Part shown: in pieces, positions 8,701 to 16,262 of the stretch
How the letters are laid out: the number at the start of each line of letters is the position of its first letter
How positions within the stretch are numbered: the first letter of the stretch is position 1
Assembly: GCA_029298735.1 (NCBI GenBank)
Contig: JANSLP010000494.1
Coordinates: 1 to 17,707 of the forward strand
Length of the DNA: 17,707 nt
DNA from: Ophiostoma sp. CBS 140.51
Taxonomy: Eukaryota > Ascomycota > Sordariomycetes > Ophiostomatales > Ophiostomataceae
Reading direction: 5' to 3'
Notes under the pieces: model-generated
What the model was told of the DNA's origin: nothing
Database searches by the model: none
The model's input: the letters and a program-made list of their open reading frames with translations, nothing else
Program-made: the position numbers and the translations under genes

Positions 8701-9726
8701 CAGCTCGCCCGTCTGGTTGTTGCGGCGCGAGCCGAGTAGCGCTCCAAGACCAGCACCAGCCAGGGCACCCTCGGCAAGATGGAGACGGTGGTGCTTGTCG
8801 ACACTGGGCGATCTCTCACGACGGATCACCGTCGTCTTCTTGACGTAGTAGTCGTCGTCGGAAAACTCGCCGTCCGATGCGTAGTCACGGCGGTCACGGT
8901 CATGATGGTGGTGACGATGCCGGCGACGGTCGCGTTCGCGCTCGTCACCATAGCCACCCTCGCGACGCTCGTAGCGCTCAACGGCCACCTCTTCGTCGCC
9001 ACGGTACGGTCCGACCTCGCGGCGTTCCCGGCGCTCATAAAAGTACTCATCCTCGTGGCGCGTGTCTTTTTTGTCTGAACGATCGCGGTGGTCGCGCTCC
9101 CGGTCGCGCTCCTTCTCACGAATCACAACCACCCCAGGCGCGGGCGTCTCATTGCGAATCACGATAGGTTGGGGTGCGGCTGGCGCTGGCGCTGGCTCGT
9201 AGTACTCAGTCTCCCGGTGCCAGCGCTCAATGTTGCCGCCGTGTCCGTCGTCACGGCGGTCTTCTGAAAAACTCTCGACAACAATCTGGTCGTCTGCTCG
9301 GCGTGCCAGGCGTGTCTCGCGGTCACGGTCGTTGCGGCGGTCACCGCGATCGACCCGGTCAATCTCCTTTGTTTTCTCGTAGACAACACGACTCCCGCCA
9401 CCACCATAGTAGTCACGATCGCGCTCCGTGCGCCGTGTCGTCTCAGTCACTTCAAAGGCAGACCGCGGGCGCTCGGGGACATAGTCGCGACGGTCCACGA
9501 CATCGAGCAGGTTGTTCGACGACCGCCGCACGGGCTTGTAGTCCTTGTCTTCGTAGCGATCGACGGTGGTTGTGCGCTCGACGCGCTCAACACGGTCGCC
9601 GCTGCCGCCGACCTTGTAGCGGTGCACAGTCTTTTTCTTGTAGCGCTCGTCGTCGTCGGACGAGTAGACGGTGTCGCGCTCCCGGTCGCGCCGGTACGAG
9701 CTCTCGTAGTAGTCGGTCTCGGGCAT
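5741..9726 (-). CDS. DUF3824-family disordered, Arg/Asp/Ser-rich protein; three exons (9726-7407, 7346-6724, 6652-5741)
   Basis: The model gives 1284 residues. Function is unknown; I recognise the fungal DUF3824 style but cannot run a domain search. Residues 1-310 are charged, with repeated RDRE, RYE and YVPE-like text. From about 315 to 710, six Gly/Ala-rich hydrophobic segments (317-332, 350-367, 405-424, 471-486, 505-524, 689-707) alternate with SR- or DD-rich stretches. A Lys/Glu then HD-rich tail ends exon 1. Exon 2 (774-981) is Pro/Gly-rich (for example YPPYNPIDYSGYPPPPGPPP). Exon 3 holds ELPDRFDSHGRPLDG (1077-1091), FEFRNPDGRPDGWHVRGQWG (1112-1131), a Gly/Ile segment (HPGILGIIGGVLEGL, 1168-1182), then basic clusters KKRKRR and RKRRR near the C terminus. 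No signal peptide is visible. The ATG at 9726 opens a continuous 773-codon exon. Its 5' flank is very long and CT-rich. The second splice junction is the least certain part. A scaffold or septum-associated role is speculation. Confidence 0.8.
6653..6723 (-). other. Intron 2 of the DUF3824-family gene (71 nt, acceptor uncertain)
   Basis: The donor GTGAGT follows codon His981, and the nearest in-phase acceptor is TTGATAG at 6653, giving GDH-STDVVDTVNDIQDLPED. Two alternatives also keep the frame. One is donor GTGAGT with acceptor ATTCAG (intron 6617-6723). The other is a weak donor GTGATC at 6731 with acceptor GTCGTAG at 6637, which lies just after a good CTGAC branch site. An intron here is needed because exon 2 runs into a stop at 6697; only its edges are in doubt. 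Confidence 0.55.
7347..7406 (-). other. Intron 1 of the DUF3824-family gene (60 nt)
   Basis: On minus it begins GTGAGT and ends TTGCCAG, with a CTAAC branch site (plus-strand GTTAG at 7363-7367) about 15 nt before the AG. The split codon C+AC gives His and joins RRHRHR to HRDEAAY. The unspliced frame stops soon after, so splicing is required. Confidence 0.88.
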
Positions 9727-9895
9727 TGTGTTGTGATGTGGATGTAGATGTGAGAAATGTTGATGTCAAGTAGAGATGCGGAAAAGGGAAGAGGCTTGGA
9801 TGAGTCCAAGACCTGGGCTGTTGTGCGCCCTCCGCTGCTGGGGCGAGGGAATTTGGCGTGTGTGCCTTGCACCCAGTAAAGCGGGAAAATAGACA

Positions 9896-9931
9896 AAATG
9901 CAGTAAATGCAGTAAATGCAGCAAATGGAGT
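9896..9931. repeat. 9-bp minisatellite, four units
   Basis: Four head-to-tail copies of AAATGCAGT (9896-9904, 9905-9913, then AAATGCAGC and AAATGGAGT, each one base off). The array lies about 170-205 nt upstream of the DUF3824 start codon, in the probable leader. Confidence 0.85.
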
Positions 9932-10021
9932 AGTACCTGGCAGATGGAGCGAGATGAAGATTGTAAATTGTATGGGTATGGCTTCTGTTGCGTTGATAAA
10001 CGATTTGTGTATCGTGGGATC

Positions 10022-10029
10022 TGACGTCA
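10022..10029. promoter_or_regulatory. CRE-like site TGACGTCA
   Basis: The perfect 8-bp palindrome recognised by many bZIP/ATF-CREB factors lies 296 nt upstream of the DUF3824 ATG, beside the purine-rich tract. It is a plausible upstream element, but one 8-mer can occur by chance. Confidence 0.4.
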
Positions 10030-10036
10030 AATGTGC

Positions 10037-10173
10037 AGGAAAGCGGGGGAGGGGGAAAGAGGAAGAGAAGGTTTGAGAACGAGCCAAGAAAACGAGAGGA
10101 AAAAGAGGGAAAATAGGGGAAGAAACGCAAAAGGAAGGAACGAAATGTTGGGAAAATAGAGAGGCAGGAAGTA
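10037..10173. other. Polypurine/polypyrimidine tract
   Basis: About 137 bases are almost all G or A on plus (CT-rich on minus). On the sense strand of the downstream DUF3824 gene this is the pyrimidine-rich pattern of a fungal core promoter or leader. Its length is unusual. Open frames through it read Ser/Leu/Phe/Pro low complexity and are not genes. Confidence 0.6.
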
Positions 10174-12165
10174 AGATTTATGATGCGACGGCAACTGCGT
10201 CTCAGCGAGTGGGAGGCTCTGGCTCTGGTAGGAAAGAGGAAAAAGGGAACGAGAAGGCTGGGCGCAAGTGCGAGTCCAGTCAGCAGCGAGCGTCAGACGA
10301 AACGGCAACAACGATGGCTGCAGCTGCAGAATCGAAGACTGCGACTGGGTGGAGGAAGGAGGGCGGTTGAGGACGCACGTAGGCAAGGCAAGGCAGGCAG
10401 CTAGCGGGGCAACACAGAGCCAAAGTGCAGGTACGACACGACAAAGGCGAGACCGAGAGAGAGCGAGGAAGGAGCGAACGTTGACTTGGAAAAACTCATG
10501 GTGGGTGCGACTGACTTGCCCAAGTTGCCCCCAACCAAACGACCGAGTCAAAGACAAAAGAGGTCACCTTTCCTGCTTTGTGTCTCAAGTCCGCCTGGTT
10601 CCAGCCGTTTCTGTGTGCTTTCCACGTTGACAGAGAATCTACGAAATCGGCTGGGAAAGGAGGAGGAGGGACAAAGAGCCGTGTGACCAGGGTGGCGCAG
10701 GTGATCGTGGCAGGATGGTGGGTGGTACTTGCCGTTTGGACTGCTCGCCTGCTAAGCCATCCCCTCGGTTGCTCTTGCTTCTGCGGGATGCGGAAGCAGA
10801 AAGAACCTTGGCGACCGTCCCTGGAGAAGGAGAAAAACACAGAATGGAAAGAGAAAAGAAAAAGACTTCAAGGAGAACACGATTTCGAAGCGTCTGGAAG
10901 CCGTGCATCCGGTTCCTTCGGTATTGTCCAAAACCCTACGAGGATGGCCGGCTGGTGTGTTGAAAAACTTCGTCATCGTGTTTCCTTGGAGGGGTGAACA
11001 AGAGAGAGAGAAAAGGAGCCCCACTTTCCGCACCCCTGCACCTGCTGCACGAAAGATGAAAACTTGGAGAATGGGGCTTTCCCAGCCACTGCATTTACAC
11101 ATTGACAGGGAAGGTGCCCCAAGAGCGCACAACTTACTGGGAAGGCGCGCCATTGCCATGCATGAATAGCGTAGTAAAACGGTCATTCAGGGCGAGAAAG
11201 CCAACTGGGAAGGAGCGATGGCGGGGCATGACCGAAGGCAGAATGACGCAGTGTTTTTGGAAAGAAGAAAACGACGGTGACGGCTGGGCACCGTTGAAGA
11301 GCAGCGAACAAAAACAGGTAAAAGGGAGAAAAGGGTCACGTAAATCGAACAACAGTGAAACGACAAAGAAGCATTTCAAAATAGTGTATTGGCCTTTAAA
11401 CAGCAAATGAGGGAGGAGACAGATGCGAAAGTTCTCTGAACTCTTGATAACTGACGAACCCACGTCGAGCAATTTTCTTCGTCTGGCGTGACCTGTCTCA
11501 ACGTCGCGTCCGAAGGTCTGACTGTCTCAGTAGTCCCGTGTTCATAAAAGTTCGCCGTTGTTGTTCTACTGATTCTAGCCTGTGTCTAAGTCTCTCTAGC
11601 ACGGCGGGGACGGCACGAGTTTGGAACGGCGGCCGCATTCTTTGTTCTCAAAATGGGCTATCAAAAGAACGCGACAAGAACAAAAGCTGTTGGCTCACCG
11701 CCGTAGGTTAGTTATTATTGGTATATCAGGCACACTAAGTCGGGCTGGAATGCAAATTGCACTTAAACATTGACGTTTTCAAAGATGCCTTCGTTGGGCG
11801 ACACCACCCTTCTTTCAAGAAAGCTTTGTTTCAAAATTCTCTTCAATAATAAATCAGGCAAGTCTAGTTTGTTGACGTATAGGATAATCCTTATGTAAAT
11901 TTTTTCAAAATAAAAGTGCAAATAATTGGTTTAAAAATGCAACAATTCATCCGCCTTTAATTTCATTTTTTCAACTAACTCACGGTTTATAACAGACAAC
12001 GGCAGAGCACAGATTTGCAGTAAAAGTCTTTTGAAAGTTTCACTAAAAGTAAAAAGAGAAGAAAAAGAAGTGAAAATACAAAAACAGAATAAAAGTAAAC
12101 AAATAACCCCTTAACAACAATGTCAAAACCATCCCACCAAGCCCTGTGCAACCCAACCGTGCAGC
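10174..12165. other. Long intergenic stretch without a supported gene
   Basis: Two kilobases between the DUF3824 leader and the 3' end of the small secreted protein gene. The part from 10174 to about 11400 is mixed, with purine-rich plus-strand runs. From about 11700 to 12110 it becomes AT-rich (runs such as TTTTTTCAAAATAAAAG). Open frames of 60-176 codons occur on both strands but are low complexity, overlap each other and show no recognisable domain. No tRNA, 5S rRNA or transposon ends were seen. Confidence 0.55.
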
Positions 12166-12708
12166 CTAGTCCTGCAGCCACCAAAATGCCGGCGAAGCGG
12201 CGGCACGTTTGCCGACCTTGGTCGTGGTGGGCGACGGGAAGTTATACGAACTCTTCTCGACGGGCTTCGATGGTGCAGCGGAAGCCACAGTGCCGCCAGT
12301 ACCGGTGGCAAGAGGAGGACTGGGGCTGGTGCCCGTTGGGACAAGGACGGCCCTCGCAGAAGCCCCGGTGCCGGTGCCAGTCGGGACGGGAACAGGCGCC
12401 GTGCCAACTGATGTGGGCCAGCCCGTCTTGAGAGGTGTCGCAGCCGCAGCCGTGCCAGTGCCGGTAGCAGTGCCAGTGGGCTGGGCGACGGGGGCGTCCA
12501 GATCACGTCGGACAATCTTTGCAGGAGGCTCTCCTGTTGTTGAGATTCTGTTAGTAAAAGGAATATGTCGCAGCACATATTTTTGTATAGTTGAAAACTT
12601 ACCCCTGCGGGAAGGCAGACGCCGATCGTAAGGCGCAGGCGCGGCAACAGGTGCCGGAGCCGCGGCCACGAGGCCCAAAAAGAGCAGAGACACAATAGAG
12701 ATCTTCAT
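12166..12708 (-). CDS. Small secreted Pro/Thr/Gly-rich protein with Kex2-type sites; two exons (12708-12603, 12533-12166)
   Basis: The spliced product is 157 residues and matches no family I recognise. Residues 1-17 or so are a clear signal peptide (MKISIVSLLFLGLVAAA). An Ala/Pro stretch follows, then dibasic sites RR at 34-35 and 44-45. The middle (about 50-125) is a Pro/Thr/Gly/Ala mucin-like spacer with repeated PTGT (54, 86, 101) and ATGT (111), likely heavily O-glycosylated. Near the end GKR (143-145) precedes a 12-residue aromatic tail AAASPAFWWLQD. There are no cysteines, transmembrane helix or GPI signal. The ATG at 12706-12708 is chosen because the signal peptide begins there; an open frame continues upstream without one. 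A TATA box lies about 120 nt upstream. It may be a secreted peptide precursor, a cell-wall protein or an effector-like protein; all are inference. Confidence 0.72.
   Translation of the reverse strand: MKISIVSLLFLGLVAAAPAPVAAPAPYDRRLPSRRGKFSTIQKYVLRHIPFTNRISTTGEPPAKIVRRDLDAPVAQPTGTATGTGTAAAATPLKTGWPTSVGTAPVPVPTGTGTGASARAVLVPTGTSPSPPLATGTGGTVASAAPSKPVEKSSYNFPSPTTTKVGKRAAASPAFWWLQD
12534..12602 (-). other. Intron of the small secreted protein gene (69 nt, frame-neutral)
   Basis: On minus it begins GTAAGT, has ACTAACA about 20 nt before the end and closes AACAACAG. Splicing joins G+GA and gives RRGEPPAK. The length is 23 codons with no in-frame stop, so an unspliced message would encode a 180-residue form carrying an extra segment between residues 36 and 37. 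Confidence 0.85.
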
Positions 12709-12747
12709 GGTGTGTTGTACCGTGAATCGAGTTGTACTTGGGTTGGC

Positions 12748-13043
12748 AAAGTGTCTTTCCGGTATTTCCTGGTATTCCTGGCTTACGACAGATCGAGAAC
12801 ACGAGAAACGGGAAGAGAACCACCAAGTTTTATACTCAAAACACAAGGGGGCTTCCTCGCAGCATACCCTTGTCATATCTTGTCGTATCTTGGCTTCTTC
12901 AAGGAAGTTTTAGGGCAGAACTCGACGAGAAGCTTTGGCATTCAACCGGGCAATCTATGGCCGGCGCTTCGCAAGAGGAGCAATAATGTAGATGCCAACC
13001 GGAAGCGGGACCGTGCAGTGGAAAGTGTGGAAAGTGTCTTTCC
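12748..13043 (+). repeat. 13-bp direct repeat AAAGTGTCTTTCC at 12748-12760 and 13031-13043
   Basis: The same 13 bases occur twice in the same orientation, 283 bp apart, both upstream of the small secreted protein gene. A partial extra copy (GAAAGTGTGG) abuts the distal one. The unit is a near-palindrome (GGAAAGTGTCTTTCC at the distal copy). It may be a duplicated regulatory site. Confidence 0.55.
12828..12834 (-). promoter_or_regulatory. TATA box of the small secreted protein gene
   Basis: TATAAAA on the minus strand (TTTTATA on plus) lies 120-126 nt upstream of the ATG at 12708, a usual distance for a fungal TATA box plus leader. Confidence 0.55.
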
Positions 13044-13986
13044 AAGGCCGAAGAAGACGTAACCGGGCATGAAGACTCATTACCCTTTTATTGAATGTCA
13101 AAAGCCTCATATAAAATATGTACAAACAGCTAGAAAGGAGGGGACAAAATGAAAGGCCTTGAGGGTGTAATACAACCAATATGAAAGGTAAAATCAAAGT
13201 CGTGATGGAAGTCAAATTATAGAAAAGCTTCCAAGAAAGAACCTCATATCCATGCTTTTGAGATGCAATATATTCTGGACGATAATGGATTTAATAAGCG
13301 GAGTTGTGGCCGCCTTACGATCGACCCTCTTCTGTCACAACGTCTCAGAATTAATCATAGTCGCCTGGCCACTTGTTTTCTTGAGCATAACAAACATCAC
13401 CAGGAGCTGATATCATCAATTGCACGCAACTCCCATGAGGAATGAGGCATTCTTGGCGGCCTGTCAAGAGTTTATTGAATTTCTCACTTTATCCTCCATC
13501 CCCATCCCATTGTATTGTGAACATCTTGGCAATTCTGGTACTTTTTCATCCCCTCTGACGAATATATTGAAAGGATGTGTGTATCTGCTTCCGTTCCTGG
13601 CGGATCTTGATCTTGTATCTATCGAATCTCGGCATCTATATCCGGCTTGGACGTTTATTCACGCGTACCTGTCGATTGCTACCCTATGCTCTTTGGGCAC
13701 CATGTGCCTGAACCTGAACAGATTGTTCAGAAGCCGGTGGCTTGCCAAGACTCGCTGTTATTGAGCGATATTTCTCCGGAGGGTAAGGGATCAGAAGGAA
13801 GTAGGAGGTCAGAGAGGAACGTATCGTAATTATCGTAGCGGGGGATTGGCATCTCGTAATCAACGGAAGGGATGAAGCCATTCGATATGCGATGGAGGGT
13901 CGATCATGATTGCTATATCAGGGCCATTAATGATACCATCTGTTCAATGATAAGAGATGGGAGTACTCAATTTACAAATTGGATTC

Positions 13987-14006
13987 CCTCTCCTATCCTC
14001 TCCTAT
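13987..14006. repeat. 10-bp tandem duplication CCTCTCCTAT x2
   Basis: Two perfect head-to-tail copies (13987-13996, 13997-14006) in AT-rich intergenic sequence. A minor slippage repeat. Confidence 0.7.
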
Positions 14007-14407
14007 TTGCTCTATATGATTTGTGATTTATACCTTTCATTATTTCCCGCCCACATGTCTTGGCCGGGGTCTTGGGAGGTTCTCATATTACCCGACCGCA
14101 CAAACTGTGCCGACGGTAGAAAGAAAAGATTATGACAGAATAGAATAAAAGCCGGACAAAAGCCACGCTATTCACTGAGCGGCTAGCAATAAACGTGGCA
14201 ATTATCCTGATTATTGAACGAAAACTATGTCAAAGGACGAGTACAAAATCACACCAGGCACTAGCAACGTTGATAACGAGAGACCAGGTTGACTTGACAT
14301 AATATATTCATGAGGTGCAGTGTGGTGCTATCTAATGTTGCATATAGGCAATGTACCAACTTCAACTCGGGCCCTCAATGTCCCGTCGAGCCTGTACCCT
14401 TTCCTTG

Positions 14408-14432
14408 GCAGGTCTACAGGTCTACAACCTGC
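14408..14432 (-). other. Possible 3' UTR hairpin of the transporter message
   Basis: GCAGGT (14408-14413) and ACCTGC (14427-14432) can pair around a 13-nt loop that contains part of an AGGTCTAC tandem (14410-14417, 14418-14425). It lies 44-68 nt past the transporter stop codon. It is short, and its significance is unknown. Confidence 0.3.
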
Positions 14433-14475
14433 AAATATGGCCCGTCTCTGACCTTACTGCTTTGACCTCGCCGCC

Positions 14476-15987
14476 TTAGAAGGTATACCGGAACTCCTTC
14501 TCCTCTTGAATGGCGTTGTTGACCGGGTCGGCATCGGCCTTTTTGTTGCAGCGCGTAAAGTACCACCACATGAGAGCCACCAGCAGAATCAGCAAGAACT
14601 GCGTCGCCACTGCACACCATACACCCGTGCGGTACGTCGGGTACTCGCGCTCCATAAACGTGCACGACGCGTAGATGCCGCCGAGCGCGGCAAAGAGCAT
14701 CTGCACGCCACTGCCCACGGACCGGCGGGAGTTAGAGCGCACATTGTTAGACTGGAAGGCGATAATAGTAGGAAGGTTGGCATTGCAGCCGCTGACACCC
14801 AAAAAGACACCAAAGTAGCGGACGGCGTTGTTGTGGTGGTAGGCGGTCAGGAGCAGGCCGGTCAGTGTAATGGCCGAATTGAGTACCATCCACGGCATAC
14901 GCAGGTGCGTACGGTCGGCCAAGATGGCCACGACGTAGGTCCAGATCATGGAAAAAAGATAAGGGGGCGCGCACAGCAGGAAAACCTTAGCCGTCGAAAA
15001 GCCCATGGTCGACAGAATGGTCTGGATAAAGTAGGCAAACGCGTAGATGGGAGCCGAGCAGCACAGGAACATGAAGCCGTAGACCCACAGCGGCCAGCTC
15101 ATGGAATGACGAAGGACCTTCTTGAAGGTGAGGTGATCAGGGTCGGAGTCACCACGATCACGCTCAACACGATCCAGGACAATCTCCAGCTCCTCAGGTG
15201 TGAAGGGACCTGTCTTGCCGCTGGACAGCATCTGATCAGGGAAAGGAAGAACAAACAGGTAGCCGATGAAAGCAAAACCGATGGTGATGGTGCCCTCAAT
15301 GATGAAAATCCACCGCCAGCCAGCAATGCCATGGGCGCCGTTGAGCTTAATCAGGACATAGGCCAGGATGTTGCCAAAGGCGGACACAAACAGGTTAATC
15401 ATGTACCACAGAGCCATGCGCTGCTGGACCTCAAACCGCTGGTACCAACTGCTCAAAAGGTACATGCAGCACGGCAGGAAGCCGGCCTCGAAGATGCCAA
15501 TCAGCATGCGGCACACAACTATCACCCGCCAGTCCTTGGCAAAGCCCATGCCGAGCATGACCAGGCCCCAGCTAAACACAAAACCGTTGAGCTGCAGCTT
15601 GGGACCGACGTGGCGCAGCGACAGTGTCGAAGGCATCTCAAACAAAAAGTAGGTAATGAAGAAGACGAGAAGAGCAATCGAGTAGCGATTGCCAATGTTG
15701 AAGCCGAGGTCGGCGTTCATGCCGGCGGCACGGGCGTTGGACAGATTCACACGATCGAGACCGGCGATGGAGTACAGAATACCGAGGATCGACACGAGGC
15801 GGATGTCGACGCGGCAGATAATCTTCTTCTCGAGGCGCTGCTGCTCATTGGAAATCTCATCTTCTGCAACACCCCGCTGCTGCGTCTTGAGCTCGGAAAC
15901 AGGGTCCACAGCATCGACTTGTTCAATGCCTGGTGACTTGTCGTTCACCTCCATAGCGTTGGCCGGCGCATGTTGGGTGTCGGCCAT
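14476..15987 (-). CDS. MFS transporter, anion:cation symporter (Dal5/allantoate permease-like) family
   Basis: An uninterrupted 503-residue frame, the usual length for this family. A hydrophilic N terminus of about 60 residues precedes twelve predicted membrane spans, roughly 62-78, 102-118, 133-150, 154-175, 192-214, 224-247, then a charged central loop (about 250-297), and 298-320, 333-357, 364-382, 388-412, 424-446, 455-477. Family marks are LDRVNLSNARAAGMNADLG (77-95), the FFITYFLFEMPS segment (109-120), RMLIGIFEAGFLPCCMYLLSSWY (160-182, shown by its key residues G164, F166, E167, G169, P172) and a C terminus ending EFRYTF. Family knowledge: members import organic anions such as allantoate, nicotinate, pantothenate or biotin precursors across the plasma membrane by proton symport; the substrate here cannot be told from sequence. 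The ATG at 15985-15987 is the first in frame, and a TATA box lies about 150 nt upstream. One AGATAA (16017-16022) hints weakly at GATA-factor nitrogen control. Confidence 0.92.
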   Translation of the reverse strand: MADTQHAPANAMEVNDKSPGIEQVDAVDPVSELKTQQRGVAEDEISNEQQRLEKKIICRVDIRLVSILGILYSIAGLDRVNLSNARAAGMNADLGFNIGNRYSIALLVFFITYFLFEMPSTLSLRHVGPKLQLNGFVFSWGLVMLGMGFAKDWRVIVVCRMLIGIFEAGFLPCCMYLLSSWYQRFEVQQRMALWYMINLFVSAFGNILAYVLIKLNGAHGIAGWRWIFIIEGTITIGFAFIGYLFVLPFPDQMLSSGKTGPFTPEELEIVLDRVERDRGDSDPDHLTFKKVLRHSMSWPLWVYGFMFLCCSAPIYAFAYFIQTILSTMGFSTAKVFLLCAPPYLFSMIWTYVVAILADRTHLRMPWMVLNSAITLTGLLLTAYHHNNAVRYFGVFLGVSGCNANLPTIIAFQSNNVRSNSRRSVGSGVQMLFAALGGIYASCTFMEREYPTYRTGVWCAVATQFLLILLVALMWWYFTRCNKKADADPVNNAIQEEKEFRYTF

Positions 15988-16133
15988 CTTGACGAGTACG
16001 GATGGTGTTGATGATGAGATAAGATGCCAATTTCGTAAAGGAAGGGAATGCGTTCGTGAGAGAAAAGAGTGCTTCTTTGTGCAGACGTTTTTTTATTTAA
16101 TTTTTGCTGTCTCGCTAATCACTGGGAACCTTG

Positions 16134-16140
16134 ATTTATA
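16134..16140 (-). promoter_or_regulatory. TATA box of the MFS transporter gene
   Basis: TATAAAT on minus (ATTTATA on plus, within GATTTATATGT) lies 147-153 nt upstream of the transporter ATG. Confidence 0.5.
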
Positions 16141-16243
16141 TGTGATCGGCGCGGAATTGCTTCCCCAGCTCATCATGTCCCCATTCTCTCCTCATTTCCC
16201 CCTCACTTCTCCAGACCAAACACTGGATATAGGTTCGATCGCT

Positions 16244-16262
16244 TGCCAAGGCACAGTTGGCA
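16244..16262. promoter_or_regulatory. Inverted repeat TGCCAA-N7-TTGGCA
   Basis: Perfect 6-bp arms about 260-275 nt upstream of the transporter ATG. The symmetry would suit a dimeric regulator, but arms this short can arise by chance. Confidence 0.25.

Larger units (their letters stand above)
12709..14475. other. Intergenic region without a supported gene
   Basis: About 1.77 kb between the start of the secreted protein gene and the stop of the transporter, both on minus. It must contain the promoter of the former and the 3' UTR of the latter. From about 13080 it is AT-rich. The longest frames (for example 109 codons from the ATG at 13435 on plus) have no recognisable motif and do not share the C-ending codon preference of the real genes. 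No RNA gene or transposon ends were seen. Confidence 0.55.

Noticed and set aside
10027..10557. 176-codon minus-strand frame rich in Ser, Leu, Pro and Phe
   Set aside because: It is the translation of a CT-rich promoter/leader tract; low complexity and no domain.
11436..11460. TGATAACTGA-like text suggestive of snoRNA C/D boxes
   Set aside because: The boxes are adjacent rather than separated by a guide region, and no flanking stem is visible.
12709..12876. Upstream extension of the secreted protein frame beyond 12708
   Set aside because: The extension crosses the TATA region, has no family resemblance, and would place the signal peptide internally.
13435..13764. 109-codon plus-strand frame with hydrophobic stretches, possible small membrane protein or gene relic
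   Set aside because: No family resemblance, no codon bias, surrounded by AT-rich noncoding sequence; adjacent frames also read unrecognisable text.
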